Source of the DNA: Pardosa pseudoannulata
Lineage: Eukaryota > Arthropoda > Arachnida > Araneae > Lycosidae
Reading direction: 5' to 3'
Assembly (NCBI GenBank): GCA_032207245.1
Contig: CM063506.1
Span: 42,172,471-42,236,470, forward strand
DNA length: 64,000 nucleotides
Below the pieces are notes generated by a model, which saw nothing but the letters and a program-made list of their open reading frames with translations, searched no databases and was not told the DNA's origin. A program made the translations under genes and the position numbers. Shown here piece after piece: positions 21,896 through 32,270 of this stretch; position 1 is the stretch's first letter, and each line of letters opens with the position of its first letter.

Positions 21896-22366
21896 TATTG
21901 TAACTAATTTTGAAAGTTTGTCTGCCTGAAAATTTACTATTGTCCCAAGCATATTGCAATAAACTGTGTATTTCTATCACTACCCGTTTAGTTTTTATTG
22001 ACTTTTCAAATATACCAGTCATTTTTGAAACACCCTGTATTAATGCATGTGTTGGTTATCTAAAAGACAAAATTTCAATTTCTTAATATGAATACATAAA
22101 TTTAAATTTTAACATATTGCTTTAAAAAAGAAAATCACATAATATATTATTACTGTTCTTCCGCAGAAAAAAGATTTGTGGACGCGGCAGAACAGAAAGG
22201 GTGAGAAAGAGATATAACTTTCTGATTATCTTCAAAATTCATTTACATATTTTTCATTTGAGGCGGAATATGGTTTATAAAACTTTCTTTTTAATTTTCA
22301 GAAAATTCTTTAAAAGTTTTTTTTTTTTTAACAAACTCACAAATTTTCGGATCAGAATCACCCCTG

Positions 22367-23690
22367 ATTACAGATAATTTTTTTAAATGGAATAACCTTT
22401 TATTATGGGGTTAGTGTATAGATCTTCATAAGTATTCCTATGAAAATTGTAAATAAGGCAGTTAACTGTTTACGCTCCAAATTAATGCTTGAATTAAATC
22501 AATTAATTGTAAATCCAACAATTTCAAATTAGCGTGAACAGCAATTTTTAAATTTAAAATTCGTGTCGTCATACCACAGTGAAGTGCAAAAGGTTAAAGA
22601 ATATATTTCATGTACAAAGATATGCTGTTATCCACTCAATAAAAATTTAAAATTCACATCTAAATCACAGTCTAGCCCTCGTGTTGAAAAACTGACACAT
22701 TTTACCGAGTTGAACGGGCAATAAGATATACTAATTTAAATTTGATTTTCAAATGTATAACGTCATATTCTCATGCATTTTACAAAAAGTTTAGCTTCAT
22801 ATGGCAGATAAAAAGTAATTTTATTCTGCCTACTTATTCATGAAGTTTTAAAGTAACCTCAACCTATTTCAGACAACAACGTGTAGGATGGCTTAATATT
22901 ATTACTGATATTAAGATTCTATGCTCGTTTTAACTAGATACCATAACTTTTGCTTGTTCTGCAAATGGAAATTTAAAAAAAGGTCAAAGGAATAGAGATT
23001 AGCCTCTTTAAAAAAAGATAACTTCCTACTTTATATGTCTAAAACTTTTGTCATCATGTAGCTTAATCTTACTAGTTTTATAAAAATAATTATTTGAAAT
23101 AATAATTTATATTATTGCAGTCAAAAAGTGGTTGTATTCATGAATACACTGTTAATCGACATTAAATTCTGACACTGATAAGTGAGCATATGAGCATGTA
23201 TAATATCTCCATTTATTACTATCCACCAATTCCTCAATATTTTGTAATTCATGTTTCAAACTGTATTTCGTTTCCGCAAAGAGACTTAAAATTTTCATTC
23301 TAACAGCCTTTAACCGATCATAAAATAAAAAGTTCTACCTTTTTTTAATGATTTTTTTTAAAACAAATTCTTTAGTAACTCTCTAGCTTTAAAAAATACA
23401 AAATAAAAATGGACTCAAACGTAAGATATGTATATTAATATAATAATAGTATATTAGTATAGTAATAATATATACAGTAGGAACTACATTTTTATATCAC
23501 ATTAAAGTAAAATAGGTTTCATTTTGCAAATCAATACTTCTAGATATATCAGACATTTTAAAATTTAAGAAAAGTTAAAAACTATAAAGAAATAGAAAAT
23601 TTAAAAATTTACTCTTTACCACGCTATAAAATAAAATTATTGCCGTTATGTAATTAAGGCTCCAAAATAGTCTCCAGGTGGCCAAAGATT
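22367..23690. other. AT-rich stretch, nothing recognised
   Basis: No ORF of interest, no terminal repeats and no RNA gene. Some low-complexity TATTAGTATAGTAATAATATA at 23430-23475. Confidence 0.5.
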
Positions 23691-23691
23691 C

Positions 23692-23975
23692 ATCGTGCTC
23701 GTTAATCGCATCTGGAGTACGTAAAACAGGTTCGTGGTCGCAATGTCCTCCAATTCCCAAACGATACCTCTAGAGGTGGAAGGTTAAACTCTGGGGTCTT
23801 CTGCTTGGTCCCTGTTACTAAATTATGATGACCTACTTAAACAAAATTTTTCTTTCACCTAACGGTGATCTTCAAAACGAAAGGCGTGTCACTTCGGATT
23901 AATGCGACTAGCCTTTAGATCACGTGTTTGGTAAGTCTGAGTGGCACTGGCAACAAATACAACAACAGAATAAAA
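23692..23975 (+). mobile_element. 5'-truncated SINE2
   Basis: Shares SINE2 landmarks with the full copy at 31.6 kb: TCGTGGTCGCAATGTCCTCC, CGATACCTCTAGAGGT, TCTTCTGCTTGGTCCCTG, TTTCACC, ACGAAAGGCGTG, GAGTGGCACTGGCAACAAATACAACA. The tRNA-like head is missing or unrecognisable. Confidence 0.8.
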
Positions 23976-23997
23976 AAGAAAAAATTATTTTGCATTT

Positions 23998-24148
23998 GGT
24001 TTGCTACACTAGGGCTTATAACACCGGGACCTATTGCTTAAAGCTGATTTCGAATAACTACGAACATCCATGTCACAGTGGGATTAGAACTCACGAACTC
24101 CGGCACCGAAGATCAGCAGCCTAACTATTCGACCAGGGTTCGGCTAGC
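23998..24148 (-). mobile_element. SINE1, 3'-truncated, with target duplication
   Basis: Reverse SINE1 body (ACACTAGGGCTTATAACACCGGG, AAAGCTGATTTCGAATAAC, GGATTAGAACTCACGAAC) and head (TATTCGACCAGGGTTCGGC). TTGCATTT flanks both sides (23990-23997, 24149-24156). The tail end of the SINE is absent. It lies directly behind a SINE2. Confidence 0.8.
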
Positions 24149-24252
24149 TTGCATTTAATATAAAAAATTAGTTTCTAATTTACAAATTTCAAAAGTTCTT
24201 TAGGGAGTAAGTAGATTTCTATGATATTTTCCATTTGTGTACAAAAATTACA

Positions 24253-24500
24253 AGGCAGCGATCTCGTAACTGAAAGGTTGCAAGTTCGGGCCTCAAACCG
24301 GCCTTAGATCCGCCGTGTTCGCTAAAGGTGAAAGGGGCACGTAAAATATGTTCCTGGTCACAATGTCCATTAAGTTCTCAAACGATACCAGTAAGGGTGC
24401 CAGGTCAAGTCTGGGAGGGGGGGGGTCTTCTGCTTGGTCCCTGATTCTAAATTACGAGGACCCAGTGAGAATAATGTTACTCGCTTCCGTAGCATTCCTT
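24253..24500 (+). mobile_element. SINE2, 3'-truncated
   Basis: Starts in the tRNA-like head (GCAGCGATCTCGTAACTGAAAGG, B-box-like GCAAGTTCGGGCCTC). It continues through GGCCTTAGATCCGCCGTGTTCGC, TGGTCACAATGTCC and TCTTCTGCTTGGTCCCTG to GAGAATAATGTTACTCGC. A run of nine or more G (near 24415) is an expansion within the copy. Confidence 0.82.
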
Positions 24501-24539
24501 AAGCGATAGGAACTCCTCGGGTGGTGCTAAATGGGGAAC

Positions 24540-25158
24540 AGCTTTGCAGCCAAGTATTAGAATAACGGTACATGAGCATGTATTGACAGCTGCATTGGAA
24601 AAACCAAACACACATTACGTATCTAATAAAATTACTGCTTCATATAGCAAAATTGAATAGTTTTTTTTTATATAAAGACAGACCCTTAATAACCGAAAAA
24701 AATTTTATTCTAAATAGTAGAAAATTTTCATTTTAACGGATCAAAAATAGGCTGTTTTAATGAATGTTTATCTCGAAAGGTACACATTCCCTCCCTTAAC
24801 CTGCTGTGTAAAAATACTGTTCTCTCCCTTTATTTTCTTTTGTAAAAAGAGTTATGTATTGAAGCTTTTTATTTTAATGGGTAAAATTTCAGCAAGAAAG
24901 AAAAGATACATGGAAATATTAGGTTTTTCATTTTTTTTATAATTGTACATTATAATACATAAAATGACTTTTACAGGGTATCAAAAACTATTTTATTAAT
25001 ACCTCTTTGAGACTATCATATTGTATGTATATCTTACAATGCAGTAATATAAAATTCCCATACATAAATGTATTTGAAAAATATGTTGCCTCTATACAAA
25101 TGCGAATACTTAATACTGGAAAACACTACATATTGTATTTTATGCCGAAATTTTATTT
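24540..25158. other. AT-rich stretch, nothing recognised
   Basis: No recognisable coding or repeat structure. Short ORFs of 60-70 codons with low-complexity translations. Confidence 0.45.
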
Positions 25159-25548
25159 TATTTGTTTTATAAATATAAAAGGCAATGTTAACAGTTACAT
25201 TAAAGAAACACTGAATTGAATTACTAACAACAAAATTTTCAAATTTCATTTTTTGCATCATAACAACCAGAGTAATTCTCCCATCCCCCTCTCTGTGAAG
25301 CTTCGGTATTTTTGAAGAGTTTTTCATGTAAAATAATAACAATCCTAACGATTATTTGTTTTATAACCATAAAAAGATGTTAACATTCACATTAAAGAAA
25401 CACTGAATTGAAATGCTAACAGCGAAACTTTCATATTTTATTTTTGCATCATAGCAACTAAAGTAATTCTCTCTTCCCCCTCCATGTAAAGCTTCGGTAT
25501 TTTTGAAGCGTTATTCATGTAAAATAATAATAATAATAATCCTAACAA
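25159..25548. repeat. Tandem duplication, units of about 195 bp
   Basis: Two units share CATTAAAGAAACACTGAATTG, GCATCATA-CAAC, AGAGTAATTCTC, GAAGCTTCGGTATTTTTGAAG and CATGTAAAATAATAA...CCTAACAAT. Landmarks are offset by 192 to 198 bp. The second unit has an ATA expansion. Confidence 0.85.
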
Positions 25549-27235
25549 TACATTTTCTACAATGCTTAGAATCCGTAATAATTCCCCTGAGTTGTGTTGT
25601 ATTTTTATGTTAATTTCTTTTTCAAAAATAATAGAATTATGCAAATGTTCACTTCATATTGTAAAAGCTACGAAAACATAGCGTTTTCATTTATCTTTGT
25701 TTAAAAACACGTTTTGTTAAATATTTTTCAAGTGTATATAAAAACAAAGCATTCTTTTGATCGCTGAGTTTTAAAGAGAATGTAAATTTTAAAGTGTGAC
25801 TGAACAAGATTTTCTTTTAAAAGACGTTTGCTCATATATCAAAGTTGAATTATATTTTAAACGTAAACGTACAGCGAAAAAAATAAATGAAAGAAAAAAC
25901 AATGCCAAATTTCTGGCTTTTGTGCGAAAAATTTTGAGTCAACTTGCACTTAAGAAATTTTTTTTCCTCTTTAAACTTATGATTTCCGCGATGAATATAA
26001 AAGAATAGATGGTAAGTGGGAGAAAAGGGAATTTTTTCGTGTAAATTGGAATGTAATTTTTTTTCTTCTTCTAGAAGTCGAAAGTGAATGAAAATTGTTT
26101 CTCCGCTTTGAAGTCTAATTTCCATAGAGACGGAAAAATATGTTTTCAAGAATAAAAACACGAGATGTGCGCATAGCAGTGATACAAAGTTAAACAAATA
26201 TGGCCCTTTTTACCTCCGAAAGCGAAAATTGCGAGATTTTCTTAAGAATTCGGCATTGAAAATTTCCGCTTCTGACATTAAAATTTCATGCGTTTTAGTC
26301 AGAGAAAAAAACAGAAAGAGGAAAAGAAATGAAAATATTGTAATTTGTTACTAGTACCTTATTTTTACAATCGCGGTCTATTCGAAACTGATTTGAGAAA
26401 TGCGAAAAATATTTCAAATGATGAGACCAGCGGTGAGATAACAAGAGTCGTTGTAAGTGCGTTTGCTAAAACGTAAATTTGTATTAATACAAAACTGTAT
26501 ATTTTTAAGAGCTAGAAATATATGTCGATTTTTCTCTTCTGTGCTCGAAATTGAAGATTCGTTTTAAATGTATTCCCCCAAAAAGATGCATAAAATTTAC
26601 ACGAAGAACAAAAAAGAAATTTATATTTCTGAATTTTAAAATGCTAATTTGAATAATCTGTTGATTATTTTGGTTAAAACTTTTCGTCTGTATACCAGAG
26701 CGTTTACATATTCAGAAATACTTTAAAACTGTGAATCGTAAATATTTTTTTGTTTGTTCGTAAAATATTTTTTTGTTTTGTTCAGTTATTCTTGTGATGA
26801 ATACGAAGCTTTAAAAATTACTTCCCCAACTCGCAACATTTTTTAATGGTCTGTTTAATTTTTTGGTTTTATGCCGTCACAATTTGATGCAAAATAAGTA
26901 TAATTCGACTGAATAAATCGTATACTTTGTGATAAGGTTAAGCAAAAGAGAGCAGTGTTTTGTAAATATTATATTTTGTTCGTAAGTTGAGAAACTTTAC
27001 AAACAAAATATTATTCGTACCTTTTCAAGTACGAATTTCGTTTTGGTTCGAAAAAAATTAGTGGTCATTGAAACAAATATTTTACTTTAAGAGTTTTATT
27101 TAATTTTGAAAAATTTAAGATTTTAGCACAAACACATATTTCAAAATCACAAGTATAATTATATTAAATAAGGTAAAAATTACATCAAATATTAATTAAA
27201 ATGTTCTAAAAGTCAATATTTTGAAATAACGTTAA
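25549..27235. other. AT-rich stretch, nothing recognised
   Basis: Contains a 115-codon reverse-strand ORF (25850-26197) and an overlapping 70-codon forward ORF, both low-complexity Lys/Phe-rich translations typical of AT-rich DNA. No gene is called. Confidence 0.45.
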
Positions 27236-28760
27236 AATTGTTTCTTCTTCTTTAGCGGTTGACAGCCCTGGATGGGTCTTAAGCTTCTCCAGAATATAAC
27301 AGGCAGCCTTATCTCTGGTCATGGATTTCCAATTTTACAGGTCGTATTTTACCAGGCAGCTGGGTGCTTTCTTCTCTTTACTTTAAAACGACTAGTTTTT
27401 ATAGAGCAGAGTTGTTAGTATTACGCCAAACCCCTGATCTGGAGGGCCAACCTCCAAATTTATAAACCCATGAAGACAGAGGTGTTGAGTTATTCCCCTG
27501 AACACTGGGTACCTATTTTAATCGACTTCTACGACACACAAAGGCTATGTTGGGACTATTCTATTGAATTCAAAGCTAATTAAATTGTTGATATTATTAA
27601 AATCAGAATAAACAAAAATAATTTTACGGTTGGACGCCAATGTATATTGGAGGTTGGATCTTCAGAGGAATCTATCTTGTATGATGTTTTTAGAAAAGTA
27701 GTTATCTTTCTAGAACATTCACAAAATACATGTCCTTAGAACGCTTAAATGGGTTTCTAAGGACATGTGTTTTGTGATTTCACCGTGCTCAATACCTTTA
27801 AATAATTACTCACTATAGGAATAGGAATGTGCAAGTATCAACTTTAACTTCTGCTGTACGCTATGGAGTTCCAAACTTATGCTTTGAAATACAATGACCA
27901 ACTTGTTACCAGTGGGGAGATCGACAGTTTTCACATTTTCTTCTCAATCAGGTGTGGACGGCGTAACAATGACGTGGACACAGGAAGTCTAGGTTTGTGA
28001 CACTATAGCATAATAGCAGTCTCGCCCGTGATGGCTAGCCGATACAAATTAATATCGAGGCATATCGATAACCCACCTAAACTCTCAGCCAATGAGGGCC
28101 TCATAAAATCAGTGTTGCCATGCCTATCCAATGCCACTTCGGAAGCTTTAAAAATGGGAGCCCTAGTGCGTTTGATGTTTTTTCGAAACTCAAGTATTTA
28201 TTCTTATCTCTCCCCCCGTTCCCTACTCTAATATACTCTTTTTATGTCATGCCAACTCAATTTCATTAGTCTAATGCAAATACCATTGATAGTAACATCA
28301 GAACTAGAGGACTTAGCCCAGGAAGTTCTGTTGTTAATTCTTCCCGTGACCTCGATGTTTTTGAATTTTGGTACCGCTTGGAGAGCGGCGTATCCACCCC
28401 TCTAGAGAAAGGAACGTTTTCGTGCGAGTCACGAGGCAACTTAGTGTTTGCGGACAAGGGGGTGTGACCCTAGTCCTGATTTTTAGACGACCAGAGTCTA
28501 GAAGATTTCTCTTCCTTTTGCGACCAAGTTGCCAGAAAAGTATTAGGGAGCGATTAGATTCATCTGAACGATAAGCAGCGGAAGAAGAACATCTGATATC
28601 GGCAGTAGAAGAGCTCCGTCCTGGAGAGCATAATATGTATCCATGATTTATACCCATTTCATCCAAGATACCTTCAATAAAGGAAATTTCATTGTACTTG
28701 TTGTCTTGAGTGGTATACCTAAGCAACTGTGCACTTTAGTCTAGGTGTTAAACACGTTAC
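27236..28760. other. Moderate-GC stretch with unrecognised ORFs
   Basis: 27245-27500 is less AT-rich and has the look of a dispersed repeat (TAGCGGTTGACAGCCCTGGATGGG), but I see no second copy here. 28028-28726 carries overlapping ORFs of 67, 68 and 130 codons on both strands. The 130-codon reverse ORF has Arg/Ser-rich stretches and no motif I recognise. A decayed transposon or exon cannot be excluded. Confidence 0.35.
27720..27776. repeat. 22-bp hairpin with 13-nt loop
   Basis: CACAAAATACATGTCCTTAGAA (27720-27741) pairs with the segment at 27755-27776, with a single mismatch. The spacer is 13 bases. It may be the end-to-end core of a small foldback element; flanks show no target duplication I can define. 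Confidence 0.8.
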
Positions 28761-29430
28761 AACACATAAAAAACAAAAATAGAAAATGCTTTTTTTTTTT
28801 CGTTGTTTTCCACATTTAAAATCTTAAACAGAAAAGAAAACTGTGCAAGTTTACTTTGACTGTATATTTGGGATTGGAAATGTGAATAATAAGTAAACAA
28901 CGTATACTGAAGCACAGAAAACTATTTTAATTAAAAAAAAACGATCAATATCGTGAATATTATATACAACACAAATATATAATTATCACAGGCGCACGCA
29001 GAGAGACGTGTCAGTTGTATATATATAAATTCAGTTACTTTACGCCGTAAGTTTGGTCATTTATTTTAAAATATCCATAACTGTTAAACCAATATCTGTT
29101 TAACTTAATGACTCTAAAAGTATAATTATGCTGGGTAAGTAATAATCAAAATTATTTTATCCAACGTAAACGGAACGCGTCGCTTAAAATATACTTTAAA
29201 ATACGAGATAAGCCAGAACTCGAATATCAATTCACATTCGGGGGGATAACGACCAATTGCCATTTTTAATATCGCAGTTAATATTCACTTTTAAGCTGGA
29301 ATTAGGCAGGAACCGCCATAAATATAGGGAGCAATAAAATCCAAAATAAACATACGGTTGGCAGAAGCAGTCAATCGATTTCAGTCAACCGCGGATCATT
29401 TCGAAGAGTTGAGTTTGTATATTTGTGGAA
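28761..29430. other. AT-rich stretch, weak promoter-like motif only
   Basis: AT-rich. Near 29317 CATAAATATAGGG is followed about 35 bp later by TCAATCGATTTCAGTCAAC, which resembles a TATA plus initiator, and an ATG at 29431 opens a 36-codon frame (MKNRSTALERYDLETILE...). Too short to call a gene. Confidence 0.25.
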
Positions 29431-29774
29431 ATGAAAAATCGATCGACAGCGTTGGAAAGATATGATTTAGAAACAATTTTAGAAAGCGTAGCATTTCTAA
29501 CATCAGAGTTCATACAGGAGGGGGGTAGATCTGATGCGTAATAAATTTCTAGATAGTTTGCGCGGCTGGAAAGAAACGGAAGCAATCAGATTCTACTTAT
29601 CTGCTAAAGTTCCGATGTTTAGATTACAAATATTTCTAAATGCACAGGTGGGTATTTTCCCAGAGTTAATATTAGTTATCCCGCTGGGATTGTATGTAGA
29701 CTTCCTTAAATCACGGGCATGTGGGAAATAGTATTGACAAAAAGGTTTCATCTCAACACCTGTCAGTTATAAAT

Positions 29775-30258
29775 GGTGGATATTCTTTTAATAATTTAGT
29801 TCATATGTCAGGCAAAGAATACCGATACAGGAAGAAAAGAAGACGCCATACAGATAATATAAACACGCAAGTGAAAGCAGTGATCTCTAAGAGCATTCTT
29901 AGAAAAACGACTTTACAGGCTCTGCACAGATTCTGCTTCTTTCTTTCTATTTTAAGGGTGTGTTTTTTTTTATTAATTTTCGTAGATTTCAGGTATGCTT
30001 TTTTGAAAAACTCAAGGGTGGATATTCTTTTAATAATTTAGTTCATATGTCAGGCAAAGAATATCGATACAGGAAGAAAAGAAGACGCCATACAGATAAT
30101 ATAAACACGCAAGTGAAAGCAGTGATCTCTAAGAGCATTCTTAGAAAAACGACTTTACAGGCTCTGCACAGATTCTGCTTCTTCCTTTCTATTTTAAGGG
30201 TGTTTTTTTTTTTAATTATTAATTTTCGTAGATTTCAGGTATGCTTTTTTAAAAAACT
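29775..30258 (+). repeat. 242-bp tandem duplication with an open frame
   Basis: Units start GGTGGATATTCTTTTAATAA at 29775 and 30017 and are almost identical. Each unit carries an open frame reading SGKEYRYRKKRRRHTDNINT then QVKAVISKSILRKTTLQALH. The paralogue at 55.7-55.9 kb has the equivalent frame open too. Confidence 0.85.
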
Positions 30259-30295
30259 CCTTGCAGATTATATATTTGTAGTATTAAGACATATA

Positions 30296-30456
30296 CAGGG
30301 TATCTGCCAAAATAAAATTTTTCAAATCCATGACTTTTCATGACTTTCCCTGATTTAGCAGATCATTTTCCATGACTTTAAAAAGCTTTCGTTAAAGTAT
30401 ATATGAATAAAACTTCTGATGTACATACAAATAAAATATATGCTTTTAGAGAAATT
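30296..30456 (+). mobile_element. 5' fragment of hAT-like element H
   Basis: About 161 bp starting CAGGGTATCTGCCAAAATAA, nearly identical to 30821-30983. It stops at AGAGAAATTA where repeat X begins. It contains the repeated motif CATGACTTTTCATGACTTTC common to this family. Confidence 0.85.
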
Positions 30457-30820
30457 ATGGCGTTACGCTTATTAGAATCAAAATTCATCGAAATTCTATC
30501 GTTAAATTCCGGTACTAAAAGATTTATCAAGGCTCTAATAAAACAGATTAAATGATAACTGAAATTACTACAAGAACGTAAAGTTACCCGACAGGAAAAG
30601 CGTTAAATAGCAAACGTCCTTATGTAAAGCCTTTTATAACATTATGGTTTTGCATAACACCTTACAAATCTATATCCCATTGTTCTTTGAGATGTGTAAC
30701 AGAGAGAAATTTTATCCTCACGAAGTGCTATCAAGATTTCTCCTTGAATTAACTTTTAATCATTAAAAATCAGTAAGATAAACAGATTATACATATACAT
30801 GCATATTGTACCCATATATG
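30457..30820 (+). repeat. Dispersed repeat X, copy 1
   Basis: 364 bp nearly identical to 53167-53536, from TGGCGTTACGCTTATTAGAA to GTACCCATATATG. The few differences are single bases and small indels. Non-coding in both places. Here it is sandwiched between two copies of the hAT-like 5' end. Confidence 0.88.
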
Positions 30821-31583
30821 CAGGGTATCTGCCAAAATAAAATTTTTTAAATCCATGACTTTTCATGACTTTCCCTGATTTAGCAGATCATTTTCCATGA
30901 CTTTAAAAAGCTTTCGTTAAAGTATATATGAATAAAACTTCTGATGTACATACAAATAAAATATATGCTTTTAGAGAAATTACAGGAATTTTTTCATAAA
31001 AAAACTATAAACTTATAAATTAAGTGTTAATAAACTCACATACATAGAAACAAATTGTTGTATCTACATACCTAAGTTTAATCATATAGCAATTTTTCAA
31101 TCAAAATGTTTCCAATTTGAATTCAGGGTACTTTGGTATTATCTAGGTGACCATGAATAATAGCCAGATATAACCCTATAATGTTTATATACAATGTCCC
31201 TAGAGATAAACTTATATTTTGTGTAAAAATCTTAACTAATTTTTATTAAAAAATAATTATTATTATATTAATAACATTTTAATCTACAATTTAAGAAAAA
31301 AACCAGAATAATATACATTTACCCACCCATTAAGCTTTCTTGCTTTGAGTTTCCTTGTTGAACAAATTTTACTTGGCAATAGGGTCAATAGGATAATACA
31401 TAAATACCAAACTCAGTAACTTCAGCCAAATGGCAAGTAATTAAACAATTCAATGCATGACTTTCCATGACTTTTACTTATTTTACTTGAAAAATAAAGA
31501 CTTTCCATGACAAAATTAATCCATTGTCTAAATCCATGATTTTTCATGACTTTCCCTGACTTTCCAGGTGCGCGGAAACCATG
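30821..31583 (+). mobile_element. hAT-like element H, nearly complete
   Basis: Left end CAGGGTATCTGCC. The right end reversed reads CATGGTTTCCGCGCACC, where hAT ends commonly read CAGGGTTTCCGC. Both arms hold repeated CATGACTTTCCATGACTTT motifs. Flanks CATATATG and CATATACA agree in the first six of eight bases. No coding capacity. Length 763 bp. Confidence 0.75.
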
Positions 31584-31632
31584 CATATACATTATTTAAG
31601 TTAATTCTTTTATTATGTTCCAGATTAAAATT

Positions 31633-31999
31633 GAGCAGCGGTAGCTCAGTCGGCAAAGGCAACAATCTCGTAACTGAGAGGTGACGGGTTCGGATCCCGA
31701 GCCGGCCTAAGATCCGCCGTGTTCATTAAAGGCGACTGGGGCAGGTAAAATACGTTCGTGGTCACAATGTCCTCCAAGTTTTCAATCAATACCTCTGGGG
31801 GTCACAGGCCAAGTCTATGGATCTTCTGCTTGGTTCCTGTATCAAAATCATGAAGATCCTTTTGAGTAAAAATCTTACTTTCACCATTGAGATGCTCGTT
31901 AAAACGACAGGCACACCCCTTCGCCTTAACACGAGCAGCGAATGGCTCAATAGCATTTGGTTTGCTCAAGTGGCATCAGAAACAATAAATACAACAGAC
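31633..31999 (+). mobile_element. SINE2, full length
   Basis: The tRNA-like head GCAGCGGTAGCTCAGTCGGC (A box) and GACGGGTTCGGATCCCGAG (B box) is followed by a body through GGCCTAAGATCCGCCGTGTTC, CGTGGTCACAATGTCCTCC, TCTTCTGCTTGGTTCCTG, CGACAGGCACACCCCTTCGCC and the AAACAATAAATACAACAGAC tail. TAAAATT flanks both sides (31626-31632, 32000-32006). It is the reference copy for the truncated SINE2s in the window. Confidence 0.9.
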
Positions 32000-32270
32000 T
32001 AAAATTTCTGTTGAACAGATAGTTACAAATGGCCTTGAGTATAGTTCAACCGAGAGACCAAGTCTATATTATTTCTTAGAGCAGATAAGATTTATAGTTC
32101 CTACGTTGTGACTTCACTACGACAATACAGCCAATATCTATTAAAATAGCAACAAGTTCAGATCAAACAGCAGACTTCTTCTGTCAGAAGCTGTCACTGC
32201 AGAACACAGCAAGATCATTCGGGTTTTAACTTTGGAGTAGGTCAGTTTGGCTAGAGTTGTGACAATGATA

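Larger units (their letters stand above)
20271..22038 (-). mobile_element. Tc1/mariner-like element at a TA site, right arm interrupted
   Basis: Long inverted ends begin CAGGGTGTTTCAAAAGTGAC on the left and, reversed, CAGGGTGTTTCAAAAATGAC on the right. They extend about 200 bp to GCGCTGCA-TCTGGAAAAATCTA, with TA on both outer sides. The related D copies have this site uninterrupted (CACACATATATCAATG at 47.45 kb). The right inverted repeat is split by about 580 bp of repeat B (21316-21895). A decayed transposase lies in the left half on the reverse strand. Confidence 0.82.
20013..22366. mobile_element. hAT-type element D, copy 1, interrupted by a mariner-like element
   Basis: Left end CATAGGTGATTCT, right end (reversed) CAGGGGTGATTCTGATCCGAAAA. 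It shares its body with the copies at 46641-48341 (AAGGTTAATTTCTG, TTTGTATAAAATAAT, GTTGGTTATCTA, TTCTGATTATC). Flanks GCATTACA and ATTACAGA share the six bases ATTACA; the intact copies at 46-48 kb show perfect 8-bp duplications. No transposase coding. A mariner-like element occupies 20271-22038. Confidence 0.82.
29500..32270 (+). repeat. Segment C, copy 1 (paralogue of 55.5-56.4 kb)
   Basis: Two blocks match 55.66-56.37 kb: the GTGGATATTC...AAAGAATA-CGATACAGGAAGAAAAG block (29775-30290), and the AACAGATAGTTACAAATGG...AAGATCATTCGGGTTTTAAC block (32010-32240). In this copy they are separated by a hAT-containing insertion (30296-31583) and a SINE2 (31633-31999), both absent from the paralogue. 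A 242-bp tandem duplication also distinguishes it. Confidence 0.7.

Noticed and set aside
28334..28726. 130-codon reverse-strand ORF
   Set aside because: Overlaps open frames on the opposite strand in a GC-richer patch; no motif or splice context recognised.
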